Part shown: positions 35,403-44,543 of the stretch, one piece after another
How positions within the stretch are numbered: position 1 is the stretch's first letter
Layout: each line of letters starts with the position of its first letter
Program-made: the position numbers and the translations under genes
The notes under the pieces: model-generated
What the model was told of the DNA's origin: nothing
Databases searched by the model: none
What the model saw: the letters and a program-made list of their open reading frames with translations, nothing else
Assembly (NCBI GenBank): GCA_002706095.1
Contig: PAJP01000023.1
Coordinates: 1 to 64,000, forward strand
Length of the DNA: 64,000 nt
Direction: 5' to 3'
From: Methylophaga sp.
GTDB taxonomy: Bacteria > Pseudomonadota > Gammaproteobacteria > Nitrosococcales > Methylophagaceae

Positions 35403-36233
35403 TTATTTATCTTGGTTGATAAATTTACGGCGTAAGCCAAATAATCCGAATAATGCAGATGAAAATAACCAGATTGCTGCTGGAACGGGCACTGCAGAAA
35501 TATTACCAAGTGCAATTACGTCAGTTGTATTAAACGAAAATAATCCCGTAGCCATGGCATCTGAACTACTGCCTGATAATGCAAAAGCGGTCATTTCGCC
35601 CCATAGGTAAAATGTATCCATTGGCTCAAGAACTAAAGATAGTGTCATATCCAGATATTGATCGCCTGACACGTCAAAAATGCTGTCACTATCTAAGTCA
35701 AACGTACCAGAAAAACCTTCAAGAAGAATATCGTCCATATAAGCGTAATTGAAGCCATCTTCAAGCGAATACGTGTCTGTATATTCGTCGACTGCGATAA
35801 GTGCTGCAGCACCATAAAGTCCAGCACCTTCTCCTGACATTACACTATGAAAAGAGGCATTCGCTTCCAGTGTCATGGTTGAATCTCCCGTGTATTGGTA
35901 CATTTGGAGACCTTGAGCGTATCCTCTGCTGGAAGCACCAGAAGGAGCTTGTGCGTAGGCTTTTAGAATAGGCGCCCCTGCTGTGCCGGATAATGATGCC
36001 GAGCCTTTTGCATCACCGTCAGTTGTTGTGTACGCGGCAGATGTTGTGTTTACACCACCATCACTGTTGTAAACATAACCGCCGCCACTACAAAATCCAG
36101 TATTACAACCGGAGGCTTTTTGAGAAGTTGATACAAAGGCCCCATGGGTAAATGACGTTGCAGATGCTGCGTGAGAGATATTCATCACCGTTGCAAGAGC
36201 AAAACAGACAGTAGAAAATATAACTTTTTTCAT
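35403..36233 (-). CDS. Secreted protein with PEP-CTERM-like (VPxPA) C-terminal sorting signal
   Basis: A 276-residue exported protein. A Sec signal (1-22, SHA cleavage) is followed by a Ser/Thr/Gly/Ala-rich, aromatic beta-type domain with two cysteines near 43 and 48. The end is a sorting signal: VPVPA at 248-252, a hydrophobic helix (AIWLFSSALFGLFGL) and the basic cluster RRK. This matches the VPxPA variant of PEP-CTERM signals cleaved by exosortases, so the protein probably goes to the cell surface or matrix. No exosortase gene is in the window. The central domain is not recognised. Confidence 0.72.
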   Translation of the reverse strand: MKKVIFSTVCFALATVMNISHAASATSFTHGAFVSTSQKASGCNTGFCSGGGYVYNSDGGVNTTSAAYTTTDGDAKGSASLSGTAGAPILKAYAQAPSGASSRGYAQGLQMYQYTGDSTMTLEANASFHSVMSGEGAGLYGAAALIAVDEYTDTYSLEDGFNYAYMDDILLEGFSGTFDLDSDSIFDVSGDQYLDMTLSLVLEPMDTFYLWGEMTAFALSGSSSDAMATGLFSFNTTDVIALGNISAVPVPAAIWLFSSALFGLFGLRRKFINQDK

Positions 36234-36404
36234 AAAACAGTCCTTTTTGTTTAAATATTTAGATGCTGCTGTTATTGTTTAAGTCGTGTCGTTGACATGC
36301 CTTATTTCAATTAGCCAATGTATTATTCTGCTCTCTATCAAAAGTCAGTACCCCTGAGATTAGGGGGCCTTGTATATGGGGGTGTTCATTGTTGAAAAAA
36401 CAAG

Positions 36405-36410
36405 TATAAT
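36405..36410 (+). promoter_or_regulatory. Candidate -10 of the rpsF operon
   Basis: TATAAT lies 89 bases before rpsF; the -35 region at the correct distance is poor. The distance would leave a leader containing the hairpin at 36452-36475. Confidence 0.3.
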
Positions 36411-36451
36411 TCCCGGTTACCTTTTGAATTGAAATCAAGGGTAAACTCCTT

Positions 36452-36490
36452 GCTTTGTGGCACAGACCATAAAGCTGTTTAAACCGTGAG
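36452..36490 (+). promoter_or_regulatory. rpsF leader hairpin, possible S6:S18 autoregulatory site
   Basis: GCTTTGTGG (36452-36460) pairs with CCATAAAGC (36467-36475) with one G-U pair, and an AACCGTGAGGAG stretch containing CCG and the ribosome site follows. Leaders of rpsF in many bacteria carry an S6:S18-binding structure with a conserved CCG near the ribosome site, so feedback control is plausible. Confidence 0.4.
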
Positions 36491-36498
36491 GAGCTCAA

Positions 36499-36837
36499 AT
36501 GAGACATTACGAAATTGTGTTTCTGGTCCACCCTGATCAGAGTGAACAAGTGCCTGGCATGATCGAGCGCTATACCCAAACACTGACAAGCGAAGGTGGT
36601 CAAGTCCATCGTTTAGAAGATTGGGGTCGCCGTCAACTTGCTTATCCAATCAATAAAGTACACAAAGCGCATTATGTTCTTATGAATGTTGAATGTGGTG
36701 TTGAGCAACTGAATGAAGTGACAACTGCATTCCGTTTCAACGACGCTGTTATTCGTCATCTTGTTGTCAACATGGAAGAAGCCGTAACTGAAGCTTCACC
36801 TATGATGCAAAAAGAAGACGAGAAAAAATCAGCTTAA
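36499..36837 (+). CDS. rpsF: 30S ribosomal protein S6
   Basis: Ribosomal protein S6 of 112 residues, opening [21 protein letters not shown] and containing [12 protein letters not shown]. The C-terminal tail is acidic. It forms a pair with S18 on the 30S platform. A strong GAGGAG ribosome site precedes the ATG. It heads the operon rpsF-rpsR-DUF2232-rplI; priB, which lies between rpsF and rpsR in enterobacteria, is missing here. Confidence 0.97.
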   Translation: MRHYEIVFLVHPDQSEQVPGMIERYTQTLTSEGGQVHRLEDWGRRQLAYPINKVHKAHYVLMNVECGVEQLNEVTTAFRFNDAVIRHLVVNMEEAVTEASPMMQKEDEKKSA

Positions 36838-36867
36838 TACTGCTGCAGACTTTTAGGAGAATTTATA

Positions 36868-37095
36868 ATGGCACGTTTTTTTAGACGTAGAAAATTTTGT
36901 CGCTTTACTGCCGAAGGCATTAAACAAATCGATTATAAAGATGTAAATTTGTTAAAAAACTACATCACTGAAACCGGAAAAATCGTACCAAGCCGTATCA
37001 CAGGTACTAAAGCACGCTACCAGCGTCAGCTTTCAACTTGTGTGAAGCGTGCGCGTTTCCTAGCATTGTTGCCATACTGCGACATGCATAAATAA
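36868..37095 (+). CDS. rpsR: 30S ribosomal protein S18
   Basis: Ribosomal protein S18 of 75 residues with the signature [11 protein letters not shown], then [26 protein letters not shown] split around residues 20-45, and a basic end. It assembles with S6. It lies 30 bases after rpsF with AGGAGA upstream. Ordinary family length. Confidence 0.97.
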   Translation: MARFFRRRKFCRFTAEGIKQIDYKDVNLLKNYITETGKIVPSRITGTKARYQRQLSTCVKRARFLALLPYCDMHK

Positions 37096-37128
37096 TTGTC
37101 TTGATCTAAGTAACTAAACATATCAGCT

Positions 37129-38055
37129 ATGCTGTTTAAAGCTATTGCCTCCTATGCCATGCAAGGCCGCTGGAAAGCGGCGGCAACGACAGCGGTATTG
37201 TCTGCGTTAGCGATTATCTTTCCTCCTCTGAATTATTTGTCGAGTGGGGTGATTTCGTTAACAACACTGAGAATGGGCCCACGCGAAGGTGTGAGGGTCA
37301 TCTTGGCAACACTAGTTGTGTTTGCTCTTTTGGCTGGATTTTTGGTCGGGCAATTATGGGTTGCAGGTTTAGTCTTGCTGACCAGCTGGTTACCTGTTTA
37401 TCTGGTAACACTGGTTCTGGGTTACACACGTTCATTTGCGCTGTCACTGTTGACGGCAAGTGGACTGGGCATTTTAGTTGTACTATTGATGCATGTGCTT
37501 ATCCCTGATACCGCCTCATGGTGGCAGCAAATGTTGAGGCCATTTATTGACAATTTAAGTCAACAGCCCAGCTGGCAATTAAATGCTGCGCAGACTGAAC
37601 AAGTAAGCATACGGTTATCGGGGTTGATGACGGGATTAGTCGCGGCAGGCGTCTGTCTGAATGCAATTTTAGGCATTATTATCGGTCGGGCTTGGCAGTC
37701 TCAGCTCTATAATCCAGGTGCCTTTGGCACAGAGTTTAAACAGTTGCGCTTAGGCAAAGCACCTGCTGTTTTTACAGCAGTACTCATGGCTTTGGCATTA
37801 ACTACTTTTGGTCGTTATGTGCCTTGGCTAATGGATTGCTTGCCTGTGATGCTGGTGGTGTTTGGTATCCAGGGATTGGCTATCGTGCATGCTATTGTGA
37901 CGATAAAACAAAAAAGTAAAGCGTGGTTGATTACAATCTATGTTTTGCTTGTGATTATGTTGCCACAAATGGTAATGATACTAGCCAGTCTTGGTGTAAT
38001 AGATCAGTGGTTTAATTTACGTGCTCGCTCTGAAAAGAGTGGTACGGGTATTTGA
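37129..38055 (+). CDS. DUF2232-family inner-membrane protein
   Basis: A 308-residue polytopic protein with about eight hydrophobic segments. This is the DUF2232 (YybS-like) family, regularly encoded between rpsR and rplI in gammaproteobacteria that lack further genes there. It resembles S-component-like membrane proteins, but no substrate is known. A Gly-rich loop (TLRMGPREGVRV) follows the second hydrophobic segment. Position in a ribosomal operon implies constitutive expression. Confidence 0.8.
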   Translation: MLFKAIASYAMQGRWKAAATTAVLSALAIIFPPLNYLSSGVISLTTLRMGPREGVRVILATLVVFALLAGFLVGQLWVAGLVLLTSWLPVYLVTLVLGYTRSFALSLLTASGLGILVVLLMHVLIPDTASWWQQMLRPFIDNLSQQPSWQLNAAQTEQVSIRLSGLMTGLVAAGVCLNAILGIIIGRAWQSQLYNPGAFGTEFKQLRLGKAPAVFTAVLMALALTTFGRYVPWLMDCLPVMLVVFGIQGLAIVHAIVTIKQKSKAWLITIYVLLVIMLPQMVMILASLGVIDQWFNLRARSEKSGTGI

Positions 38056-38091
38056 ATAAGCAATCATCTGATTGCGTATGAGGGTAGAACG

Positions 38092-38640
38092 ATGCAAGTT
38101 ATATTGCTAGAAAAAGTTCAAAAGCTTGGTAATCTGGGCGATGAAGTGAGTGTTAAGTCTGGTTTCGGACGTAACTTCTTAGTACCTAAAGGTAAAGCGT
38201 TACCTGCAACTAAGCAAAACAGAGAAAAGTTTGAAGCACGTCGTGCAGATCTCGAAGCAGCAGCAGCAAAAGTATTAGCTGAAGCTGAAGCGCGTAAAGC
38301 AAAATTAGTGGCTGCCGGTTCTCTGGATATCATGGCTAACGCTGGTGTTGAGGGTAAATTATTCGGTTCAATTACCGCTACAGATATTGCTGATGCATTA
38401 AATGCTGCTGGTGCGGATATTGACCGTAATGAAGTTCGTTTACCGACAGGTCCATTACGTCATACAGGCGAATACAATATTGACATTCAATTGCATGCAG
38501 ATGTGGTTGAAGTGGTTAAAGTCAATGTAAGCTCAGAAGCTGAACTGCAAGCAAAAGCAGAAGCGGAAGAAGCGAAAAAAGCAAGAGAAGCAGCTTTGGA
38601 AGAAGCTGAAGCGATTGCTAAAGCTCAAGAAGAAGCGTAA
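38092..38640 (+). CDS. rplI: 50S ribosomal protein L9 with extended C-terminal tail
   Basis: Ribosomal protein L9. The N-terminal domain ([34 protein letters not shown]) and the long linker helix rich in Ala, Glu and Arg are typical. At 182 residues it is about 30 longer than the E. coli protein; the excess is an Ala/Glu/Lys-rich helical tail from about residue 148. L9 bridges ribosomes and helps keep the reading frame. A clear terminator follows, ending the rpsF operon. Confidence 0.96.
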   Translation: MQVILLEKVQKLGNLGDEVSVKSGFGRNFLVPKGKALPATKQNREKFEARRADLEAAAAKVLAEAEARKAKLVAAGSLDIMANAGVEGKLFGSITATDIADALNAAGADIDRNEVRLPTGPLRHTGEYNIDIQLHADVVEVVKVNVSSEAELQAKAEAEEAKKAREAALEEAEAIAKAQEEA

Positions 38641-38648
38641 TAAAAAGT

Positions 38649-38684
38649 ATGGAGGCTGAGCTTGCTGCCTAGCCTCCATTTTTT
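38649..38684 (+). terminator. Intrinsic terminator of the rpsF-rplI operon
   Basis: ATGGAGGCT (38649-38657) pairs with AGCCTCCAT (38671-38679) around a 13-base loop, followed by six T. Confidence 0.92.
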
Positions 38685-38742
38685 ATTGTCATCATCTCGT
38701 TTATGAGAATTGTTTCTTAGTTAATTAGAGGCTATTAACACT

Positions 38743-40164
38743 GTGGAAGACTTAAATTATTTTGATTCATTTAAGGATTCTGCCACAGAAGCACTGAAAG
38801 TGCCGCCTCATTCAATCGAAGCTGAGCAGTCAGTGCTTGGCGGATTAATGCTCGATAACTCTGCCTGGGAACAAGTGGCGGATCTTCTTGTTGAGCAAGA
38901 TTTCTATCGTCATGACCATCAGTTAATCTACCGGGCAATTGCACAGTTAATGGAGCAGTCACAACCGGTTGATGTGATTACACTGGCTGAGTGGCATGAT
39001 AAACGTGGTGAGCTAGATCAGGTCGGTGAACTCGCTTACCTTGGCATGCTGGCTCGTAATACCCCAAGTGCTGCCAATATTGCCGCGTATGCTGAAATCG
39101 TTCGCGAACGTGCAATCCTTCGTCAATTAATCAAAGTCGGTAACAGCATTGCCAATATGGCGTTTAAGCCTGAAGGCATGAGCAAAGAAGACATGCTCGA
39201 TATTGCTGAGCGTCACGTGTTTGAAATTGCCGAAAAAGGGGCGAAACGTGGTGGTGGCTTTATTCAGGTAAAAGATGTACTGAGTAAGGTAGTCGACAGA
39301 ATCGATAGCCTGTTTGAGCAAGATAGTGCGATCACAGGCCTTCCGACCGGCTTCATTGATTTTGATGAGCAAACCTCAGGTTTGCAACCGGCGGATTTGG
39401 TGATTGTGGCCGGCCGTCCATCGATGGGTAAAACTACCTTCGCCATGAATATTGCCGAAAACGGCGCTATACACAGTAAACAGCCAGTAGCGGTGTTCAG
39501 TATGGAGATGCCTGCCGATGCGCTGGCGATGCGTATGTTGTCCTCCTTAGGCAGAATTGATCAGCATCGCCTACGTACTGGTAAATTAAATGATGATGAT
39601 TGGCCGCGCTTAACCTCAGCCATAGCCTTACTTAACGAAGCTCCTTTATTTATTGATGATACGCCAGCGCTAAGCCCAACTGAGTTACGTGCCCGTGCCA
39701 GACGTCTCAAACGTGAGCATGGTTTGAGTCTAATCGTGATTGACTATCTGCAATTAATGCAGGGTAATGCTGGTAAAGCGACTGAAAACAGGGCAACAGA
39801 GATTTCTGAAATATCACGGTCTTTGAAAGCCTTAGGTAAAGAGCTTGAAGTACCGGTAATTGCTTTATCACAGTTGAACCGAAGCCTGGAACAACGTCCG
39901 AATAAACGTCCAGTCATGTCGGATTTACGTGAGTCGGGTGCGATCGAGCAGGATGCCGATCTTATTGTCTTTATTTATCGTGATGAAGTTTACAATTCAG
40001 ATTCGCCTGATAAAGGTAAGGCCGAAATTATTATTGGTAAACAGCGTAATGGCCCAATCGGTACCGTGGCGCTGACATTCCAGGGCAAATACACGCGCTT
40101 TGAGAATTTTGCCCCAAGTTACTACGATGATCAGGATAATTACCCGAGCTACGGCGAGGAGTAG
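38743..40164 (+). CDS. dnaB: Replicative DNA helicase
   Basis: DnaB of 473 residues, the hexameric helicase at the replication fork. An N-terminal domain (PPHSIEAEQSVLGGLM) is joined by a linker to the RecA-like domain with Walker A GRPSMGKTT near 225-233, Walker B LIVIDYLQLM, and SQLNRSLEQR. The start is GTG at 38743, with GAGG about 12 bases upstream. alr follows almost directly, the usual dnaB-alr order. No intein or insertion. Confidence 0.97.
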   Translation: MEDLNYFDSFKDSATEALKVPPHSIEAEQSVLGGLMLDNSAWEQVADLLVEQDFYRHDHQLIYRAIAQLMEQSQPVDVITLAEWHDKRGELDQVGELAYLGMLARNTPSAANIAAYAEIVRERAILRQLIKVGNSIANMAFKPEGMSKEDMLDIAERHVFEIAEKGAKRGGGFIQVKDVLSKVVDRIDSLFEQDSAITGLPTGFIDFDEQTSGLQPADLVIVAGRPSMGKTTFAMNIAENGAIHSKQPVAVFSMEMPADALAMRMLSSLGRIDQHRLRTGKLNDDDWPRLTSAIALLNEAPLFIDDTPALSPTELRARARRLKREHGLSLIVIDYLQLMQGNAGKATENRATEISEISRSLKALGKELEVPVIALSQLNRSLEQRPNKRPVMSDLRESGAIEQDADLIVFIYRDEVYNSDSPDKGKAEIIIGKQRNGPIGTVALTFQGKYTRFENFAPSYYDDQDNYPSYGEE

Positions 40165-40166
40165 CA

Positions 40167-41252
40167 TTGACTTTCCCCACGGCAACTATTTCTGTTCCAG
40201 CTTTACAGCATAACCTTGCACGCGTGAAGCAATCGGCTGCAAACAGTAAGGTGATGTCTGTTATCAAAGCTGATGCGTATGGACATGGCGTGATCACTGT
40301 AGCAGAAGCGCTCAAGCAGAGTGATGCGTTTGCTGTTGCCAGACTGTCAGAGGCTGTATCACTTCGACAGCAAGGTGTGACACTTCCCATTGTTATTCTT
40401 GAAGGTGTGAATACGGCTGATGATTTTCAGCTTGCAGCACAACTAAGTTTATCGCCAGTGATACATTTAAGCTTCCAAGTCGATGTATTGAACTCTATAA
40501 CATTGAGTCAGCCATTAAAATTTAACTGGATTATGGTTGATAGTGGTATGCATCGTCTTGGTATTCGACCCGAACAGGTTGAGGCAATCATCAGTGGTTT
40601 ACATGCGTCAGGCAATATGAACCATGAGCTCGGCTTGATGAGTCATTTTGCAAACTCTGATCTTGTTGGTGACATCCGTAATCAACATCAACTTGAACAC
40701 ATGCTCAGTCTGAAAGAAAAAACGGGCTTGCCAGTGTGTTTGTCTAATTCTGCTGCAGTGTTAGCTTATCCCGAGTCACACTTGGACTGGGTTCGTCCCG
40801 GTCTAATGTTGTATGGTATTTCTCCATTTGCAGAAACGACGTCTGCTGAACATGGCTTACTGCCAGTGATGCATTTAACCACACGGTTGATTTCAACTTA
40901 TGACCTCAATACAGGTGAACAGATTGGTTATGGTGGCGACTGGACTGCGAAGCAACCTTCCCGCATTGGTGTCGCCAGTATTGGATATGGTGATGGTTAT
41001 AGTCGCCATTTGTCTAACCAGTCTGAAGTGGTGATTCAAGGTCAACGCTGTCCGGTGATTGGACGTATTTCCATGGATACGATTTGTATCAATCTGACGG
41101 ATTGTATTCAGGCAAATGTCGGTGATGAAGTGTTGTTATGGGGACGTTCAGAGTTGATGGTGGAAGAGATTGCCAACTATGCTGGCACCATTCCTTATGA
41201 ACTGGTCACTGTCTTGAGTAAACGCGTTAACAGGGATGTGAAAGATGGCTAA
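40167..41252 (+). CDS. alr: Alanine racemase
   Basis: A 361-residue PLP enzyme supplying D-alanine for peptidoglycan. The PLP lysine is Lys34 in VIKADAYGHG; the second catalytic residue is the Tyr of the SIGYGDGYSR segment, and GRISMDTICI is the C-terminal-domain signature. The start is a TTG at 40167 with GAGGAG (40156-40161) 5 bases upstream, lying 2 bases after the dnaB stop. The end overlaps radA by 8 bases. Confidence 0.95.
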   Translation: MTFPTATISVPALQHNLARVKQSAANSKVMSVIKADAYGHGVITVAEALKQSDAFAVARLSEAVSLRQQGVTLPIVILEGVNTADDFQLAAQLSLSPVIHLSFQVDVLNSITLSQPLKFNWIMVDSGMHRLGIRPEQVEAIISGLHASGNMNHELGLMSHFANSDLVGDIRNQHQLEHMLSLKEKTGLPVCLSNSAAVLAYPESHLDWVRPGLMLYGISPFAETTSAEHGLLPVMHLTTRLISTYDLNTGEQIGYGGDWTAKQPSRIGVASIGYGDGYSRHLSNQSEVVIQGQRCPVIGRISMDTICINLTDCIQANVGDEVLLWGRSELMVEEIANYAGTIPYELVTVLSKRVNRDVKDG

Positions 41253-42639
41253 AGTAAAAAAGGTCTATGTTTGCAAAGAGTGTGGCGCACAAACACCCCA
41301 ATGGGCGGGACGATGCTCTGACTGTGGGGCATGGAATAGTCTGGAAGAAGAGATTTATTCCAGTGCGTCTTCAACCGCACAAGCGACAATCAGTAAGCAT
41401 ACAGGCTATGCTGGTGAGCAAAAAAGTGAAGTGCAGGCGCTGGGAGACGTCACATCAGAACAGGCTGTACGTTGGACTACAGGTTTACCAGAACTTGATC
41501 GTGTTCTCGGCGGTGGTTTAGTCACCGGTTCGGTCGTCTTAATTGGTGGTGATCCAGGGATTGGTAAGTCGACACTATTATTGCAAGCCATGGCGACGAT
41601 GGCTGACAGCAGTGGTATCAGTCCTCTCTATATCAGTGGCGAAGAATCCCTACAGCAAATCAGGCTACGTGCTGAGCGTTTACAGTTAGAGCAGGCACCG
41701 GTCGATCTATTAGCTGAAACTCATGCAGAGCAGATGATTCAGGTAGCTAAAAACCGTAAACCTCAGGTGATGGTGATTGATTCTATTCAAACCGTGTTCA
41801 CCGAGTTATTACAGTCGGCACCTGGAACTGTGGCACAGGTGCGTGAAAGTGCTGCACAGCTGGTTCGATTTGCGAAATCTAGCGGTACGACAATGATTCT
41901 CGTTGGTCACGTGACAAAACAAGGTGCATTAGCCGGACCTCGGGTACTTGAGCACATGGTCGACACGGTACTGTATTTTGAGGGGGACACCTCAACGCGA
42001 TTTCGAATTCTCCGTGCCGTAAAAAATCGTTTTGGTGCAGTCAATGAGCTCGGTGTATTTGGTATGACGGAACTGGGACTCAAAGAAGTGAGTAACCCGT
42101 CGGCCATTTTCCTGTCTCGGGGTGAGGAGTCGGTACCAGGCAGTATTGTCACAGTGATACGAGAAGGTAGTCGGCCAATGCTCGTTGAGGTACAAGCCTT
42201 AGTAGATAGCAGTCCGCTTGGAAATCCGAGGCGGGTGACAGTAGGCCTTGAGCAAAATCGCTTAGCCATGTTGTTGGCTATTTTGCATCGGCATGGTGGC
42301 ATTACTTGTCATGATCAGGATGTGTTTATTAATGTTGTTGGTGGCGTGAAACTGAGTGAAACAGGCGCAGATTTAGCGGTCTTAGCTGCCATCATTTCTA
42401 GCTTAAGAAACAAGCCTTTACCGAGAGACTGGGTATTATTTGGTGAGGTTGGCCTGACGGGGGAGATTCGTCCAGTGCAAGCTGGTGAAGAACGTATCAA
42501 AGATGCGAATAAGCACGGTTTTACTCATGCTGTTGTTCCCGCAGCCAATGCACCAAGAAAAGGCTTAAAAGGAATGAAAGTCCATGCAGTCAAGCATCTT
42601 TCAGAAGTGATTAGTGTTCTTCGGGATATGACGTCTTAA
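41245..42639 (+). CDS. radA: DNA repair protein RadA
   Basis: RadA/Sms of 464 residues, a branch-migration helicase in recombination. It has the zinc finger (CKEC at 10-13, CSDC further on), Walker A GGDPGIGKST near 100-109, the KNRFG motif and a Lon-like C-terminal domain. It is coupled to alr by an 8-base overlap and its 3' end overlaps the PilZ gene of the other strand by 4 bases, so no terminator separates them. Confidence 0.96.
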   Translation: MAKVKKVYVCKECGAQTPQWAGRCSDCGAWNSLEEEIYSSASSTAQATISKHTGYAGEQKSEVQALGDVTSEQAVRWTTGLPELDRVLGGGLVTGSVVLIGGDPGIGKSTLLLQAMATMADSSGISPLYISGEESLQQIRLRAERLQLEQAPVDLLAETHAEQMIQVAKNRKPQVMVIDSIQTVFTELLQSAPGTVAQVRESAAQLVRFAKSSGTTMILVGHVTKQGALAGPRVLEHMVDTVLYFEGDTSTRFRILRAVKNRFGAVNELGVFGMTELGLKEVSNPSAIFLSRGEESVPGSIVTVIREGSRPMLVEVQALVDSSPLGNPRRVTVGLEQNRLAMLLAILHRHGGITCHDQDVFINVVGGVKLSETGADLAVLAAIISSLRNKPLPRDWVLFGEVGLTGEIRPVQAGEERIKDANKHGFTHAVVPAANAPRKGLKGMKVHAVKHLSEVISVLRDMTS

Positions 42640-43019
42640 TGTTCATCTATCAAGGCTGATAATTCACGATGCAGGATGGCTTCATCACCCAGATTGAGCT
42701 CTATCAAACGTTTCAAATGAGTAATGCTATCCAAACCAATATGTTCACAATCAAAGCCGATCTGCTCATCATCAATATGGGCAACAACGGTCTCCATTTC
42801 GATAATGACTTGTGCGTTATCCAGCAGTAAATCCAAACGACATTTATCACCAATTGCAGATTGCCACTGTCCTGGTTTATGAACTAAAAGACCTTTTAAT
42901 GAAATATCAATGATTTGGCAATTAAGAAACAAATCACCATTTTCGGTATTGATATGGGCGACAGCATCAAATGGTATACGGCTGAATCGGCGTCTATCCT
43001 GAGCGGTTGAATCGGTCAT
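42636..43019 (-). CDS. PilZ-domain protein (candidate c-di-GMP receptor)
   Basis: A 127-residue single-domain PilZ protein. The c-di-GMP motif begins with RRRFSRIPFD (near 9-18; R-x3-R pattern) and continues with IIDISLKGLLV (D/N-x-S-x-x-G). Such small proteins transmit cyclic di-GMP levels to motility, secretion or envelope targets by binding a partner. It has its own transcript, divergent from hemJ. The target is not evident. Confidence 0.85.
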   Translation of the reverse strand: MTDSTAQDRRRFSRIPFDAVAHINTENGDLFLNCQIIDISLKGLLVHKPGQWQSAIGDKCRLDLLLDNAQVIIEMETVVAHIDDEQIGFDCEHIGLDSITHLKRLIELNLGDEAILHRELSALIDEH

Positions 43020-43076
43020 AACTACCCCCTTATTTATAAACTGATACTATCATTGTTTTTGTAAGAGGAATACTCC

Positions 43077-43502
43077 ATGCTTTGGGTAAAGGCACTTCAT
43101 ATTATTTTTGTGGTGACATGGTTTTCGGCAATGTTCTATTTGCCACGTTTGTTTGTGTACCATGCAATGACAGAGGATCAAGCTGGCAAAGACCGCTTTA
43201 AGATTATGGAGCGAAAACTTTACCGTGGCATCATGACGCCCAGCGCACTTTTGACTCTCATATTTGGTATCTGGCTTGTCAGTTATTATCCACTCGACCA
43301 AATAGCATCAATGGGCTGGTTGCATGCCAAACTGACTTTGGTATTACTGCTATTTGCTTATCATGGAATCTGTGGCTCAATGGTGAGAAAGTTTGCTGCA
43401 GATAAAAATGAGCGTAGCCATACCTATTACCGCTGGTTTAATGAGCTACCTGTTCTAGCATTGATCGCTATTGTCATTCTGGTTGTGGTTAAACCATTCT
43501 GA
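43077..43502 (+). CDS. hemJ: Protoporphyrinogen oxidase HemJ
   Basis: A 141-residue inner-membrane protein of the UPF0093/HemJ family, with four hydrophobic segments. The conserved ligands include His8 in KALHIIFVVTWF and residues in LHAKLTLVLLLFAYHG. HemJ oxidises protoporphyrinogen IX in haem synthesis in bacteria lacking HemG or HemY. It is monocistronic with a strong terminator. Haem need is evident from catalase, sirohaem and cytochrome-type genes in the window. Confidence 0.92.
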   Translation: MLWVKALHIIFVVTWFSAMFYLPRLFVYHAMTEDQAGKDRFKIMERKLYRGIMTPSALLTLIFGIWLVSYYPLDQIASMGWLHAKLTLVLLLFAYHGICGSMVRKFAADKNERSHTYYRWFNELPVLALIAIVILVVVKPF

Positions 43503-43503
43503 T

Positions 43504-43534
43504 AAAAAAAGGGCTCGTAAAGAGCCCTTTTTTT
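43504..43534. terminator. Bidirectional terminator between hemJ and dolP
   Basis: GGGCTC (43511-43516) pairs with GAGCCC (43522-43527), flanked by seven A and seven T that extend the stem. It can serve both convergent transcripts. Confidence 0.93.
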
Positions 43535-43550
43535 GACTGCTCGAATCAGT

Positions 43551-44138
43551 TTAATCTGTGTATTCAAATATCTTAACCACACGTTGAACACCAGCAGAGT
43601 TTCTTACAATATTCACTGCTTGGTCTGCTTCAGCATGGCTAACCATTCCCATCAGATAAACTACGCCGCGTTCCGTCACAACTTTAACGTGGAAAGGATC
43701 GGTGTTTTCATCAGTGGTCATTTTCGCTTTGATTTTTGATGTAATCCAGGCATCACTGCTACGTGATGGTAAGGCGCTTGGCGCAGCAATCGCCAATTCG
43801 TTATGAATGCGTCTTACTTTTGGAATCGCTTTCACTTCTGCCGTCACTTTTTGCTTCAATGATTCGCTCGGGGTTTCGCCCGTCAACAGAACAACACCAT
43901 TGTAGCTGGTCACATTTATATGACTCTGATTGTATATTTCTTTGTTGTTATAAATGGCGTAAGACGCTTTAAATTCGATGCCTTGATCATCAATTACACT
44001 CCCCGTAGTGCGGCGATCATACGCAACCGATGCGCCTGTAGCCGCACCTGTTGCCACGACGGGTACACAGGCTTGAAGAAACAACGTAGCGGCAGGTATG
44101 ACTAAGCCTAACCAAGCTGCTTTTTTGAGTTTGTTCAT
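43551..44138 (-). CDS. dolP: BON-domain outer-membrane lipoprotein DolP (YraP)
   Basis: A 195-residue lipoprotein with lipid-acceptor Cys24 (LFLQAC) and two BON domains (about 50-115 and 125-192; GVVLLTGETPS and GVVYLMGMVSHAE). DolP binds anionic lipids at the outer membrane near division sites and supports envelope integrity. It follows yraN and lpoA on the same strand, the conserved gammaproteobacterial arrangement; diaA, which often sits between them, is absent. Confidence 0.9.
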   Translation of the reverse strand: MNKLKKAAWLGLVIPAATLFLQACVPVVATGAATGASVAYDRRTTGSVIDDQGIEFKASYAIYNNKEIYNQSHINVTSYNGVVLLTGETPSESLKQKVTAEVKAIPKVRRIHNELAIAAPSALPSRSSDAWITSKIKAKMTTDENTDPFHVKVVTERGVVYLMGMVSHAEADQAVNIVRNSAGVQRVVKIFEYTD

Positions 44139-44181
44139 AATGATTTTCCTTGTAATAACCTTGTACTTATATCGTTATAAG

Positions 44182-44541
44182 TTAATTAAGTTGAAAAGCG
44201 TTCTTTACCCATTCAATCTGTAAAGAGGAGTCAGCAGGCCTTACGGCAACAACATCAAATCTAAACTGCTCTGCAGATGAGGCTGTTGTTTGGATGTAAT
44301 GTTGGGCTGTTAGGATAATTTTTGCCTGCTTTTGCCTGTTCACGCTCTCCAGTGCTGAACCAAAACGTGCATTTTTTCGAAATCGAACCTCGACAAAAAC
44401 CAAGGTATTCTTTTCTTTCATAATTAAATCGATTTCACCTCCACGGCATTGGTAGTTTTGTTCGATTAAACGCAACCCCTGCTTTTGTAGATACCGTGAA
44501 ACCTGTTGTTCTATTTGTTGGCCTTTATCCCTGGCAAACAT
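44182..44541 (-). CDS. yraN: YraN, UPF0102 endonuclease-fold protein
   Basis: A 119-residue protein of the UPF0102 family with the PD-(D/E)xK nuclease-like core: GGEIDLIM and FVEVRFRKN around residues 34-60, plus ARDKGQQIEQQVSRYL at the start. Cellular role is not established; a DNA-end or recombination role has been suggested for the family. It is 2 bases after the lpoA stop, so both are co-translated. Confidence 0.92.
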   Translation of the reverse strand: MFARDKGQQIEQQVSRYLQKQGLRLIEQNYQCRGGEIDLIMKEKNTLVFVEVRFRKNARFGSALESVNRQKQAKIILTAQHYIQTTASSAEQFRFDVVAVRPADSSLQIEWVKNAFQLN

Positions 44542-44543
44542 AA

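Noticed and set aside
36307..36609. Minus-strand 100-codon frame over the rpsF start
   Set aside because: Overlaps rpsF and its leader; no domain; a shadow of the coding strand.
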